Shown piece after piece: positions 1-7,271 of a stretch of 7,970 nt of DNA (position 1 is its first letter; every line of letters begins with the position of its first letter). The stretch comes from Alphaproteobacteria bacterium (GTDB lineage: Bacteria; Pseudomonadota; Alphaproteobacteria; UBA6615). Below the pieces are notes generated by a model, which searched no databases, was not told where the DNA came from, and saw only the letters and a list, made by a program, of their open reading frames with translations. The stretch spans positions 1-7,970 of the forward strand of contig JAQWSA010000114.1 of assembly GCA_029243445.1 (NCBI GenBank), given 5' to 3'. The position numbers were made by a program, and so were the translations under genes.

Positions 1-231
1 GACGTTACGTTGTGGACGATCATTTGTTCCTCCAAAAATTATATCATCCATGCCAGCTCCGCGCATTTGCTTTGCTGATGTTTCACCCATAACCCAGCGT
101 AGACCTTCCACAAGGTTTGATTTGCCGCACCCATTCGGTCCCACTACGCCAGTTAACCCTTGCGCAATATCTAACTCAGTGCCGTCCACAAAGGATTTAA
201 AACCTTGTAGCTTGAGCTTTTTAAAATGCAC
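1..231 (-). CDS. smc: Chromosome segregation ATPase SMC, N-terminal 77 codons (runs off the window edge)
   Basis: SMC is the ATPase of the bacterial condensin complex, working with ScpA and ScpB to organise and segregate the chromosome. Translating the minus strand from a GTG at 231-229 gives [20 protein letters not shown], followed by a Walker A P-loop GPNGCGKS at residues 31-38. [15 protein letters not shown] (about 44-58) and DDIIFGGT (62-69) come next, the usual SMC head signature. The GTG start is well constrained: an in-frame TAA lies three codons upstream (240-238) and no other initiator falls between. A GAAAAGG-like ribosome binding site lies about 9 bases upstream. The hinge, coiled coils and C-terminal head lie outside the window. 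In many alphaproteobacteria a dsbA-like gene sits just upstream of smc; here the next gene is DUF721. The family call is very secure. Confidence 0.96.
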   Translation of the reverse strand, partial: MHFKKLKLQGFKSFVDGTELDIAQGLTGVVGPNGCGKSNLVEGLRWVMGETSAKQMRGAGMDDIIFGGTNDRPQRNV

Positions 232-355
232 GTGATATTACCTTTTCAATTCTTATTCTTATCCTATTGTGAACTGCGAATCACTTATCCGCTACCAATG
301 GATTAATAATATGGGCAATTTTTTTTAATTTTTATGAAAAAAGCGTTTAATATTG

Positions 356-835
356 TTAGTGATTTGATTTTTGACCTAAGATTCCGTGTCCTAAATCCCT
401 AAGTGCTTGGCGTAAGCTACTATCCGTTATGTTGTTCAGTAGCAAATCAAGGGCTGCTATATCTTGAGCGGTCGGTTCCTTTTTTATTTTTTTCGTTGGC
501 AGTTCATTAATAACTGGCCCTTGCTGCAGGATAAGTCGATTTATTGCTTGATAGCCAAAATAACCATTAATTCTTTCAATTACTTGTGTTTGCATATGTT
601 GTAGTTCCAAGGCCAACACACCCGTTACTTGGATATATAGGGTTCCATTATTAGCACCAGCTCCTTGAGAAATTCTTAGAGGTAAACATTCCTGAGCTAA
701 TCTATTACCAATGATTTTTGGCCAATCAGATATAATTGCTAGTTCCGTAAGGCCTCTTTTTTTCCTAATTGGACTAGTAATACGTTCTGTTTCGGCAGAA
801 ATGGCCTTTAGACTTTTATTTCGACGCGGTTTCAT
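356..835 (-). CDS. DUF721 (DciA-like) protein
   Basis: This 159-residue protein matches the alphaproteobacterial form of the DUF721 family. The recognisable core runs from about residue 26 to 107. It contains KRGLTELAIISDWPKIIGNRLA (26-47), a short strand region GTLYIQVTGVLALELQHM (64-81) and the strongly conserved IERINGYFGYQAINRLILQQGP (86-107). The N-terminus is basic, and the tail after about residue 110 is lysine-rich and then acidic or polar. DUF721 proteins include DciA, proposed to help load the replicative helicase DnaB in bacteria lacking DnaC/DnaI; assigning that role here is inference. The gene lies between smc and divergent mutY. No clear Shine-Dalgarno precedes the ATG: GGA abuts it directly. 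An out-of-frame ATG at 840-838 opens a two-codon ORF that overlaps the start. No other in-frame Met occurs until deep in the domain. Confidence 0.85.
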   Translation of the reverse strand: MKPRRNKSLKAISAETERITSPIRKKRGLTELAIISDWPKIIGNRLAQECLPLRISQGAGANNGTLYIQVTGVLALELQHMQTQVIERINGYFGYQAINRLILQQGPVINELPTKKIKKEPTAQDIAALDLLLNNITDSSLRQALRDLGHGILGQKSNH

Positions 836-850
836 TCCATATATGTTTTT

Positions 851-875
851 TAATAATTAGTTGGCTAATTTATTA
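851..875. repeat. AT-rich inverted repeat (hairpin) in the divergent DUF721/mutY intergenic region
   Basis: The core is AATTAG (855-860), loop TTGG (861-864), CTAATT (865-870), a perfect 6-bp stem. With one bulged T the arms extend to TAATAATTAG (851-860) against CTAATTTATTA (865-875). It lies 16 bases upstream of the DUF721 start codon. It could be an operator, a 5' leader hairpin of the DUF721 transcript, or chance in very AT-rich DNA. There is no GC-rich stem and it is not a terminator for either flanking gene. Confidence 0.45.
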
Positions 876-891
876 TTAGTTAATGATAGTG

Positions 892-922
892 TTGGTTATC
901 TTTCAGAGCAACCCAATATATT
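892..922 (+). promoter_or_regulatory. Possible sigma-70 promoter for mutY
   Basis: TTGGTT (892-897) resembles a -35 box and TATATT (917-922) a -10 box, separated by 19 bases, which is longer than ideal. Transcription would start near 929, just ahead of the mutY ribosome binding site, so the leader would be very short. The surrounding DNA is AT-rich, which makes such matches common; treat this as a candidate only. Confidence 0.28.
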
Positions 923-932
923 TATGTAAAAT

Positions 933-947
933 GAGGTAGAAAGCTTG
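933..947 (+). promoter_or_regulatory. Ribosome binding site fixing the mutY TTG start
   Basis: GAGGT at 933-937 lies 7 bases before TTG at 945-947. Reading upstream in frame from the TTG meets a TAA at 927-929 with no ATG, GTG or other TTG between. The next in-frame Met lies within the catalytic motif, too late to be a start. An overlapping ATG at 931 is out of frame and stops after two codons. TTG is therefore the only workable start. Confidence 0.75.
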
Positions 948-2027
948 GTTAGACCTAAATCTGCGGACCTTCTTAGATGGTATGACCAGAACGCTCGTCA
1001 ATTGCCTTGGCGGATACCACCATCTGCACCATCTGAAGATTCCAGTATTAATCAAGATCTACAGCAGCCAGACCCTTATAGAATATGGCTAAGTGAAATA
1101 ATGTTGCAGCAAACTACTGTTACTGCAGTTATTCCATATTTTAATTCATTTGTACGACGGTGGCCGACAATCAAAGATTTAGCCGGAGCGAAATTAGATA
1201 CAGTACTACAGGCTTGGGCTGGATTGGGGTATTACGCCCGTGCCCGTAATTTACATAAGTCTGCTGCTATTATTGTAAAAGAGCATGAAGGTGAGTTTCC
1301 GAATACGAAAAAAGAATTATTGGAATTGCCAGGGATCGGTCCATATACAGCTTCGGCTATAGCAGCTATTGCATTTGGACAATCCGAAGCGGTAGTAGAT
1401 GTAAATGTTGAGAGAGTTTTGGCTAGATTATTTGCCGTCCAAGAAACTTTACCAACTGCAAAAAAAAGATTAAATCAATTAGCGAGATCTTTAACACCCA
1501 AAACTCGTCCTGGAGATTATGCACAGGGAGTGATGGACCTTGGTGCAACAATTTGCACTTTCCAGAAGCCTAAATGCGAAATTTGTCCATGGCTACCAAG
1601 CTGTAAAGCTTACAAGTTAGGAAATGTTGATCAGTTTCCTAAACGTTTACCAAAAGAAAAACGACCTATAAGAAAAGGTATAGCCTTTTGGGTGGTTGGA
1701 GTGGATGGCTCTGTTTTATTGCGTAGACGTCCCGAAACTGGACTTTTAGGTGGTATGATAGAAGTGCCTTCAACTAATTGGGATGTTGCTGGGTCAATGG
1801 ATCTATTCAAGGCTCCTCTTTTAGCAGAATGGAATGAATTACCAGGTAAAGTAAGTCATAGTTTTACGCATTTTAAATTAGAACTGAAGGTGAAGGCAGC
1901 CAGAGTCAAAAAGAACAGTAGGGTTAATGGTATGTGGATACTGCCGAGTGGTTTTAGCCAACAGGCTTTGCCAACATTGACTAAAAAGATTATAAGCCAT
2001 GCCATTAAATATGATTGTTTATTTTAA
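945..2027 (+). CDS. mutY: Adenine DNA glycosylase MutY
   Basis: MutY removes adenine mispaired with 8-oxoguanine, preventing G:C to T:A transversions. All hallmarks are visible in 360 residues. The substrate-pocket motif LSEIMLQQTTV (49-59) carries the catalytic Glu51. The helix-hairpin-helix LPGIGPYTA (128-136) is followed by VVDVNVERVLARL, whose Asp152 is the second catalytic residue. Four cysteines spaced C-x6-C-x2-C-x5-C (204, 211, 214, 220) ligate the 4Fe-4S cluster. A C-terminal NUDIX-like 8-oxoG recognition domain covers about 240-350, with LLRRRPETGLLGGMIEVP (258-275) and SHSFTHF (304-310). A polar segment (about 27-41) between LPWR and DPYR seems a little longer than usual but does not interrupt the core. 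It is the only plus-strand gene, diverging from DUF721 and converging with the amidohydrolase. The start is TTG. Confidence 0.97.
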   Translation: MVRPKSADLLRWYDQNARQLPWRIPPSAPSEDSSINQDLQQPDPYRIWLSEIMLQQTTVTAVIPYFNSFVRRWPTIKDLAGAKLDTVLQAWAGLGYYARARNLHKSAAIIVKEHEGEFPNTKKELLELPGIGPYTASAIAAIAFGQSEAVVDVNVERVLARLFAVQETLPTAKKRLNQLARSLTPKTRPGDYAQGVMDLGATICTFQKPKCEICPWLPSCKAYKLGNVDQFPKRLPKEKRPIRKGIAFWVVGVDGSVLLRRRPETGLLGGMIEVPSTNWDVAGSMDLFKAPLLAEWNELPGKVSHSFTHFKLELKVKAARVKKNSRVNGMWILPSGFSQQALPTLTKKIISHAIKYDCLF

Positions 2028-2030
2028 ATT

Positions 2031-2858
2031 TTATGAGACATTTATATTTTTTGTTTGCCATCCTAGCCAGTTACATATTGCACCGCCTAAAATTAACTCT
2101 TTATCGTTTTCTGACAGCCATGGTAATTCCTCAGTTACGAGCGTGAGGCATTCTTTATAACTGCTGGTCAATCTAGTGAGATCAGAACCCCAAAACATTC
2201 GTGATGGTCCAAACGTATCATATATTTGCTTGATATATGGATGTAACTCATTATAAGGATAGGGTTTACTTGAATAGCAGGGAAGTGAGGTTACTTTCAC
2301 AACTAAGTTTGTATTTGTTGAGAGCGACATAAGATAAGACAAATCTTCGAAGGCTGCGTCATCAACGGCATTTCGCACCAGGCCTAAATGGTCGATGCAT
2401 AGTTTAATATCTGGATGATTATATATGATTTTTTCTACTTCTTGAAGATATCCTGATATCATTAGCATGACTGGTATTTGAAACTTTTCTGCTCCTGTCC
2501 AGAGCCATTCTAGGCTGCCATCCGTGAGTAATGAGTATTCGTTTTTAGTAGTAAAGGTAAATCGTAGGCCAAGCATGCCTGATTGATTATTCCAATTTTC
2601 AAATACGCTAGTAGCAACTGGTTTATTGATATCAAGGCGTCCTAGAACAGCTAAGCGTTCAGGGAATGCCTCTGCGGCTTTCAAGGCTAAATCGTTTGTA
2701 TCACCCATCCACATTGGGGGTACAATAATTGCACGGTTAATATCTATCTCATCCATCTCGCCTATAAGATCATCTACAGTGTACGATGGAATCTGTCTAT
2801 GCCAAGGGTTTGGAGTTCCTTGATTCCAAATATGGACCTGTGAATCAACAATTAGCAT
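2031..2858 (-). CDS. Amidohydrolase_2 family metal-dependent hydrolase (TIM barrel)
   Basis: The 275-residue protein starts with VDSQVHIWNQ (4-13), typical of the amidohydrolase_2 (COG3618-like) group, which includes lactonases and decarboxylases. Other expected elements are present. LGLRF (96-100) follows strand 3, IDHLG (155-159) carries His157, and MFWGSDLTRL (221-230) carries the conserved Asp226. The N-terminal metal motif reads D-S-Q-V-H, with Gln where the classical HxH motif has its first His; this is common in the DSQVHIW branch. No signal peptide is seen, so it is probably cytoplasmic. The substrate cannot be read from the sequence. It lies 41 bp downstream of ccrM on the same strand with no terminator between, so read-through is possible. 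Its TAA (2033-2031) is 3 bp from the convergent mutY stop. The ATG at 2858 is preceded by a weak GAG. Confidence 0.88.
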   Translation of the reverse strand: MLIVDSQVHIWNQGTPNPWHRQIPSYTVDDLIGEMDEIDINRAIIVPPMWMGDTNDLALKAAEAFPERLAVLGRLDINKPVATSVFENWNNQSGMLGLRFTFTTKNEYSLLTDGSLEWLWTGAEKFQIPVMLMISGYLQEVEKIIYNHPDIKLCIDHLGLVRNAVDDAAFEDLSYLMSLSTNTNLVVKVTSLPCYSSKPYPYNELHPYIKQIYDTFGPSRMFWGSDLTRLTSSYKECLTLVTEELPWLSENDKELILGGAICNWLGWQTKNINVS

Positions 2859-2899
2859 TATCTCATTCTGTATTTTTATTAAATAGTATTTTAATCTAT

Positions 2900-4040
<1,141 letters not shown>

Positions 4041-4086
4041 TAAAAAAATTTATCAAAATCAATATATTGTGATTAAATATTTCAAT

Positions 4087-4722
4087 TTAACTATATATGG
4101 TTTTTTGGTTGAGAATTTTTTTAATTGGTTTAAAGCTTTTTCTATGATGTTTAGTAAGACCAAAATGTATTAGCCCTTCTTGGTGACGTCGAGTTCCATA
4201 ACCAGAATTTTGTTCCCAACCGTACCCACCATAGTTTTTTGAGAGATTAAACATATATTTATCCCTTGTAACTTTGGCATAAATTGAGGCAGCAGCTATT
4301 GATAATACCAACCTATCGCCTTTAACTATAGCTTGAGAAGGTGAAGGTAATTCAGGGGTTTTATTCCCATCTATTAGTATTGAGCTAGGTATGAAAGGTA
4401 AGTCTGCAATGGCACGCTGCATAGCAAGCATTGTTGCCTGTAATATGTTTAAGGAATCAATTTCGTTGACGTCAGCACTTCCTATACCCATCCATGCATT
4501 GCCAGATTCAATCGTTTTTAAAAGCTGTTCGTAAATAATTTTGCGATTACGTTTACTCAAGGCCTTTGAATCATTAATCAATTTAAGGTCTGGTGAATTT
4601 GCTGCATCAGGACTTAAAACCGCCGCTGCGGCAAAAACAGGTCCTGCCCAAGCACCCCTTCCAACTTCATCAACCCCAGCAACTTTTCCACTTAATGAGG
4701 ATTCTTGTTTAAAATCAAGCAT
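4087..4722 (-). CDS. rnhB: Ribonuclease HII
   Basis: RNase HII cleaves the RNA strand of RNA/DNA hybrids and nicks at single ribonucleotides embedded in DNA, starting ribonucleotide excision repair. The 211-residue protein is complete. VAGVDEVGRGAWAGPV (14-29) contains Asp18, Glu19 and the GRG that reads the 2'-OH junction. INDSKALS (49-56) is the conserved DSK motif. ILIDGN (115-120) supplies Asp118 and VKGDRLVLSIAAASIYAKVT (133-152) supplies Asp136. SGYGTRRH (173-180) is the usual C-terminal signature. These correspond to the E. coli DEDD active site, so the enzyme should be active. The ATG at 4722 overlaps the end of the upstream antiporter gene by 8 bases, implying co-transcription and perhaps translational coupling. 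rnhB next to ccrM is a familiar alphaproteobacterial arrangement. Confidence 0.97.
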   Translation of the reverse strand: MLDFKQESSLSGKVAGVDEVGRGAWAGPVFAAAAVLSPDAANSPDLKLINDSKALSKRNRKIIYEQLLKTIESGNAWMGIGSADVNEIDSLNILQATMLAMQRAIADLPFIPSSILIDGNKTPELPSPSQAIVKGDRLVLSIAAASIYAKVTRDKYMFNLSKNYGGYGWEQNSGYGTRRHQEGLIHFGLTKHHRKSFKPIKKILNQKTIYS

Positions 4723-6082
4723 CTAAATCTTTTCGATTTTGGCTAATTTTTTTATTTTTGTTATGGGTTCTTGGTTTGACTATTTGTACCATATTACTAA
4801 TGAAAACCTGAATAATAGATCCAATATTTTTTATTAATCTAGAAACTAGAATTCCAAGGTGTGCAATAAAGTCGGTTTCTTGGCCAAAAGCTATACGAAA
4901 AACATAGCGCACTGATAAACTTTGGTAGTTATCAATTCTATTTAAACGCCTAACTGCTCCCATCCATAGTGGAGAAACAACTAAAGACAAAGCAGCTACA
5001 GTAATAATAATACGAAATTCATTTGTTTCTATGATACCGCGCTTAAGACCTACGCTGCCTAATAGAAAAGAAAATTCTCCTACTTGAGATAATAATAAGG
5101 CTGTTAGTAATGCCTGTGCCCAAGGAAGACGAAGTGCGGAAAGGACTGCAAGGTTAACTATTGTTTTCCCGACTGTAGCAATTAAAAGCATGGCAGTGAC
5201 TAGGCCTAGATTATTCCAAATCAAATCAAAATCTATGAAAAGTCCTATAGATAGAAAAAATACCATCATCAAAATACTTTGTATTGGTATTACAGTATTC
5301 AACATATTAACCCGCAGGTTACTGTTTCCAATCGTTAGCCCTGCTAAAAATGCCCCGTAAGCGGGAGATAGTCCAAGTAAGCCAGATATTGTTGCTGCTC
5401 CAAAGCAACAGACAAGACCCAGTAAAGGTGTTAAATCAGGATGACTTTCCATTATCACTGGCAAAGGCAATTTAACACGTCTACGACGACTAAGAAAAAG
5501 AATTAGAAAAATTAATAACGTGATAGAAAGCAGAATTCTGGCCAGTGCTAAATAACTAAACTCGCCAATTGCGGCTATATCAAGTAATAATATCATAGGG
5601 ACTATTGCTAGGTCTTGAGCAATTAAAATACCTACAGTGATACTGCCAGTGCGGGTTCGTAATTCTCCTATATCTTGAAGAATTTTCACTGCTACGGCGG
5701 TACTAGATAAAGCAAGAACAAATGCTAATAGTAAAATAGATGCAGTTGACCAACCAACAAATTTACCAATAAACCATAATACAATTAATGTGGTCACGGT
5801 TTGCAGTATCACTGTTGCTACAGCAATACGCCAAATTCGACGAAATGCACGTAAACTTAATTCCATGCCAATTACAAACAAAAGTAATAATACGCCTAGA
5901 TCGGCAAGAAGCGTAATATTTTCTTGGTTTTTAACTAATGCAAAGCCCGCTGGTCCTAAAACCACTCCAGCTAGTATATATCCTATAACGGCCGGTTGGC
6001 GTAACCTTGTAAAAATAACACCACATGACAAAGCTACCAGAATGACAACTGCTAGTGGGATTAACTGTTCGTGGGCGAGCAT
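4715..6082 (-). CDS. Kef/CPA2-family monovalent cation:proton antiporter, membrane domain only
   Basis: The 455-residue protein is an inner-membrane antiporter of the CPA2 (Na_H_Exchanger, KefB-like) family. About twelve hydrophobic segments fill residues 7-380. Diagnostic motifs are QPAVIGYILAGVVLGPAG (29-46), GVLLLLFVIGMELS (63-76), LALSSTAVAVKIL (123-135), AQDLAIVP (155-162), FFLSIGLFID (275-284) and SQVGEFSFLLG (332-342). Asp157 in the QDLAIVP motif is the expected ion-binding acidic residue. KefB/KefC proteins are about 600 residues and carry a C-terminal RCK/TrkA-N nucleotide-binding domain. Here the region after about residue 385 is only some 70 residues, ends in a basic tail (about 436-455) and shows no Rossmann GxGxxG. 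K+/H+ versus Na+/H+ specificity cannot be decided. Its TGA lies inside the rnhB start. A promoter candidate lies just upstream. Confidence 0.9.
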   Translation of the reverse strand: MLAHEQLIPLAVVILVALSCGVIFTRLRQPAVIGYILAGVVLGPAGFALVKNQENITLLADLGVLLLLFVIGMELSLRAFRRIWRIAVATVILQTVTTLIVLWFIGKFVGWSTASILLLAFVLALSSTAVAVKILQDIGELRTRTGSITVGILIAQDLAIVPMILLLDIAAIGEFSYLALARILLSITLLIFLILFLSRRRRVKLPLPVIMESHPDLTPLLGLVCCFGAATISGLLGLSPAYGAFLAGLTIGNSNLRVNMLNTVIPIQSILMMVFFLSIGLFIDFDLIWNNLGLVTAMLLIATVGKTIVNLAVLSALRLPWAQALLTALLLSQVGEFSFLLGSVGLKRGIIETNEFRIIITVAALSLVVSPLWMGAVRRLNRIDNYQSLSVRYVFRIAFGQETDFIAHLGILVSRLIKNIGSIIQVFISNMVQIVKPRTHNKNKKISQNRKDLDA

Positions 6083-6112
6083 TATTCGGTTAATCTAACA
6101 TATTTATAGATA

Positions 6113-6140
6113 ATTATACCTAATAAAAAAACGTCCTAAA
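6113..6140 (-). promoter_or_regulatory. Candidate sigma-70 promoter for the antiporter-rnhB unit
   Basis: A perfect -10 TATAAT lies at 6118-6113 on the minus strand. TTTAGG (6140-6135) stands 16 bases upstream as a poor -35 (3 of 6 matches to TTGACA). Transcription would start near 6106, giving a leader of about 24 bases before the ATG at 6082. It lies in the only sizeable gap upstream of the antiporter gene, the right place for a promoter of antiporter-rnhB and perhaps ccrM. The AT-rich context lowers its weight. Confidence 0.42.
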
Positions 6141-6169
6141 GTTAATTAGAATAATATTGGTTTTTTTAT
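6123..6169. repeat. 10-bp perfect inverted repeat in the kinase-antiporter gap
   Basis: ATAAAAAAAC (6123-6132) is the exact reverse complement of GTTTTTTTAT (6160-6169), with a 27-base loop. It sits between the kinase stop codon and the antiporter promoter candidate, so it could help end the kinase transcript. The stem is almost all A/T and the loop is long, so it does not resemble a classical intrinsic terminator and may be chance in A/T tracts. Confidence 0.3.
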
Positions 6170-6205
6170 AATAATTTTAATAAAAATATAATGCAGAAGA
6201 TGCTA

Positions 6206-7249
6206 CTACTGAATCTCTATGAATAACCTGGGTTCAAGCCAATCTGCTCTAGCTGAAGTAATTGTTTCAAGATGAAAGGAGTGGGTAATATGATTAGCAA
6301 CATGCTCCGTCATTTCTTTATTTCGAGATGCAGGATGCATGTCGTTTTGCCAGGCTACTTGATATCTTGCAAACCAAGTCATTGTACGCAGCCACGTTAA
6401 ACGGCGGAAGTTTATTGCCCAGGAAAAGAATTCTTTTGGTTTTAGGTGATGCATTTCACGATAGTAATGCTGATAAAAATTATTCACGTGCTCTGTAGTG
6501 ATTTTGGTTGCGCAATCAGGGTCCCATCCGGTTGAAACTGCAAGAGTAGCATGCGCCAAGTCAATGTGCGGAATTCCGTATAGAGCTTTTTCTAGGTCAA
6601 CAAACCAGGCTTTTCCTTTAATATCTATAAGAAAGTTCCCGGGGTGAGTATCAGTACCTACTAAGCATAGAGGTATTTCAGGTTCTCCCTGATTTTTTAA
6701 CTTTTCAGCCCAATTTATTTCATCTTCAATCTCTTTAAGAGCCCTTTTACTTAACTTAGCTTTAGAAAGAAACGTAGCTTGTTCCTCAATAACTTTTAAC
6801 ATTTCGGTTATAGGTTTAACGTGATGTTGAAGGGGTTTTCTTTTATTTGGGGCGGGTAGGGGTAATTTATGAATTGCTGAAAAAGCATTTGATATAGCAG
6901 ATAAATCCTTTGGTAACCGTGGGGAATGTCCATTAATAAATTCAACTAGGAGTGCACCACGCGGTAGTTTTTCACATATAGGAATAGTGGCAATTAATTC
7001 AGGACAGTGTCCACTTTTTGAGGCTCGTTGAAAGGCTGTAGATTCATACACCAGTTGATTATTCGGTTTCATACCCCATTGGCTCATTTTTGGTATACGC
7101 AATAAATATTTACTATTTCCCACCTTCCAATGATCGTGTGTGATGCCTTTAGTAGTTAGAACAGATAATTTTTGCCCATGAATTTGGTTTTTAAGGTGTT
7201 TATCTTCTAGTAAAGCTATGAGCTCATTAGTTTTTATAGGTAAAATCAA
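6206..7249 (-). CDS. Aminoglycoside-phosphotransferase-fold small-molecule kinase (phosphotransferase family)
   Basis: This 347-residue protein has the APH/choline-kinase fold. An N-lobe covers about 1-105, with KYLLRIPK (47-54) and the hinge-like ALLVEFINGH (99-108). The catalytic loop is VGTDTHPGNFLID (197-209), containing the presumed base Asp200 and metal-binding Asn205. The metal-binding WFVDLEKALYG (215-225) has Asp218 in the DFG-like position, followed by IPHIDLAH (226-233). Most relatives read HGD or HTD before the catalytic Asp; here it is G-T-D, so the His is missing. The substrate is unknown; resistance should not be assumed, since many members phosphorylate cellular metabolites. 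The start is TTG at 7249. An in-frame TAG two codons upstream (7255-7253) rules out an earlier start and no ATG follows near the N-terminus. The gene ends with two consecutive TAG codons and lies 22 bp after moaB. Confidence 0.8.
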   Translation of the reverse strand: MILPIKTNELIALLEDKHLKNQIHGQKLSVLTTKGITHDHWKVGNSKYLLRIPKMSQWGMKPNNQLVYESTAFQRASKSGHCPELIATIPICEKLPRGALLVEFINGHSPRLPKDLSAISNAFSAIHKLPLPAPNKRKPLQHHVKPITEMLKVIEEQATFLSKAKLSKRALKEIEDEINWAEKLKNQGEPEIPLCLVGTDTHPGNFLIDIKGKAWFVDLEKALYGIPHIDLAHATLAVSTGWDPDCATKITTEHVNNFYQHYYREMHHLKPKEFFSWAINFRRLTWLRTMTWFARYQVAWQNDMHPASRNKEMTEHVANHITHSFHLETITSARADWLEPRLFIEIQ

Positions 7250-7271
7250 AGCCTAATGTCCAAGAAAATAT

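Noticed and set aside
50..235. 61-codon plus-strand open frame
   Set aside because: It is antisense to the smc head domain, whose translation matches the family at every conserved motif.
2626..2823. Plus-strand open frame of 65 codons
   Set aside because: It is antisense to the amidohydrolase N-terminus and shows no family resemblance.
4073..4090. CtrA box (TTAA-N7-TTAA) upstream of ccrM
   Set aside because: Two TTAA tetramers at 4073-4076 and 4087-4090 are separated by 10 bases, not 7, and the second overlaps the rnhB stop.
4541..4726. Plus-strand open frame of 61 codons
   Set aside because: It lies opposite the RNase HII active-site region; the alanine-rich composition reflects the complement.
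5790..6098. Plus-strand open frame of 102 codons
   Set aside because: It is antisense to the hydrophobic N-terminal half of the antiporter, and its composition is that of a shadow frame.
6123..6169. Intrinsic terminator after the kinase gene
   Set aside because: The stem is A/T only with a 27-base loop, so it lacks the GC-rich stem needed for a confident call; kept only as a repeat.
6206..7249. Antibiotic-resistance aminoglycoside phosphotransferase
   Set aside because: Only the general fold is recognisable; no mobile-element context exists and the catalytic loop departs from classical resistance enzymes.
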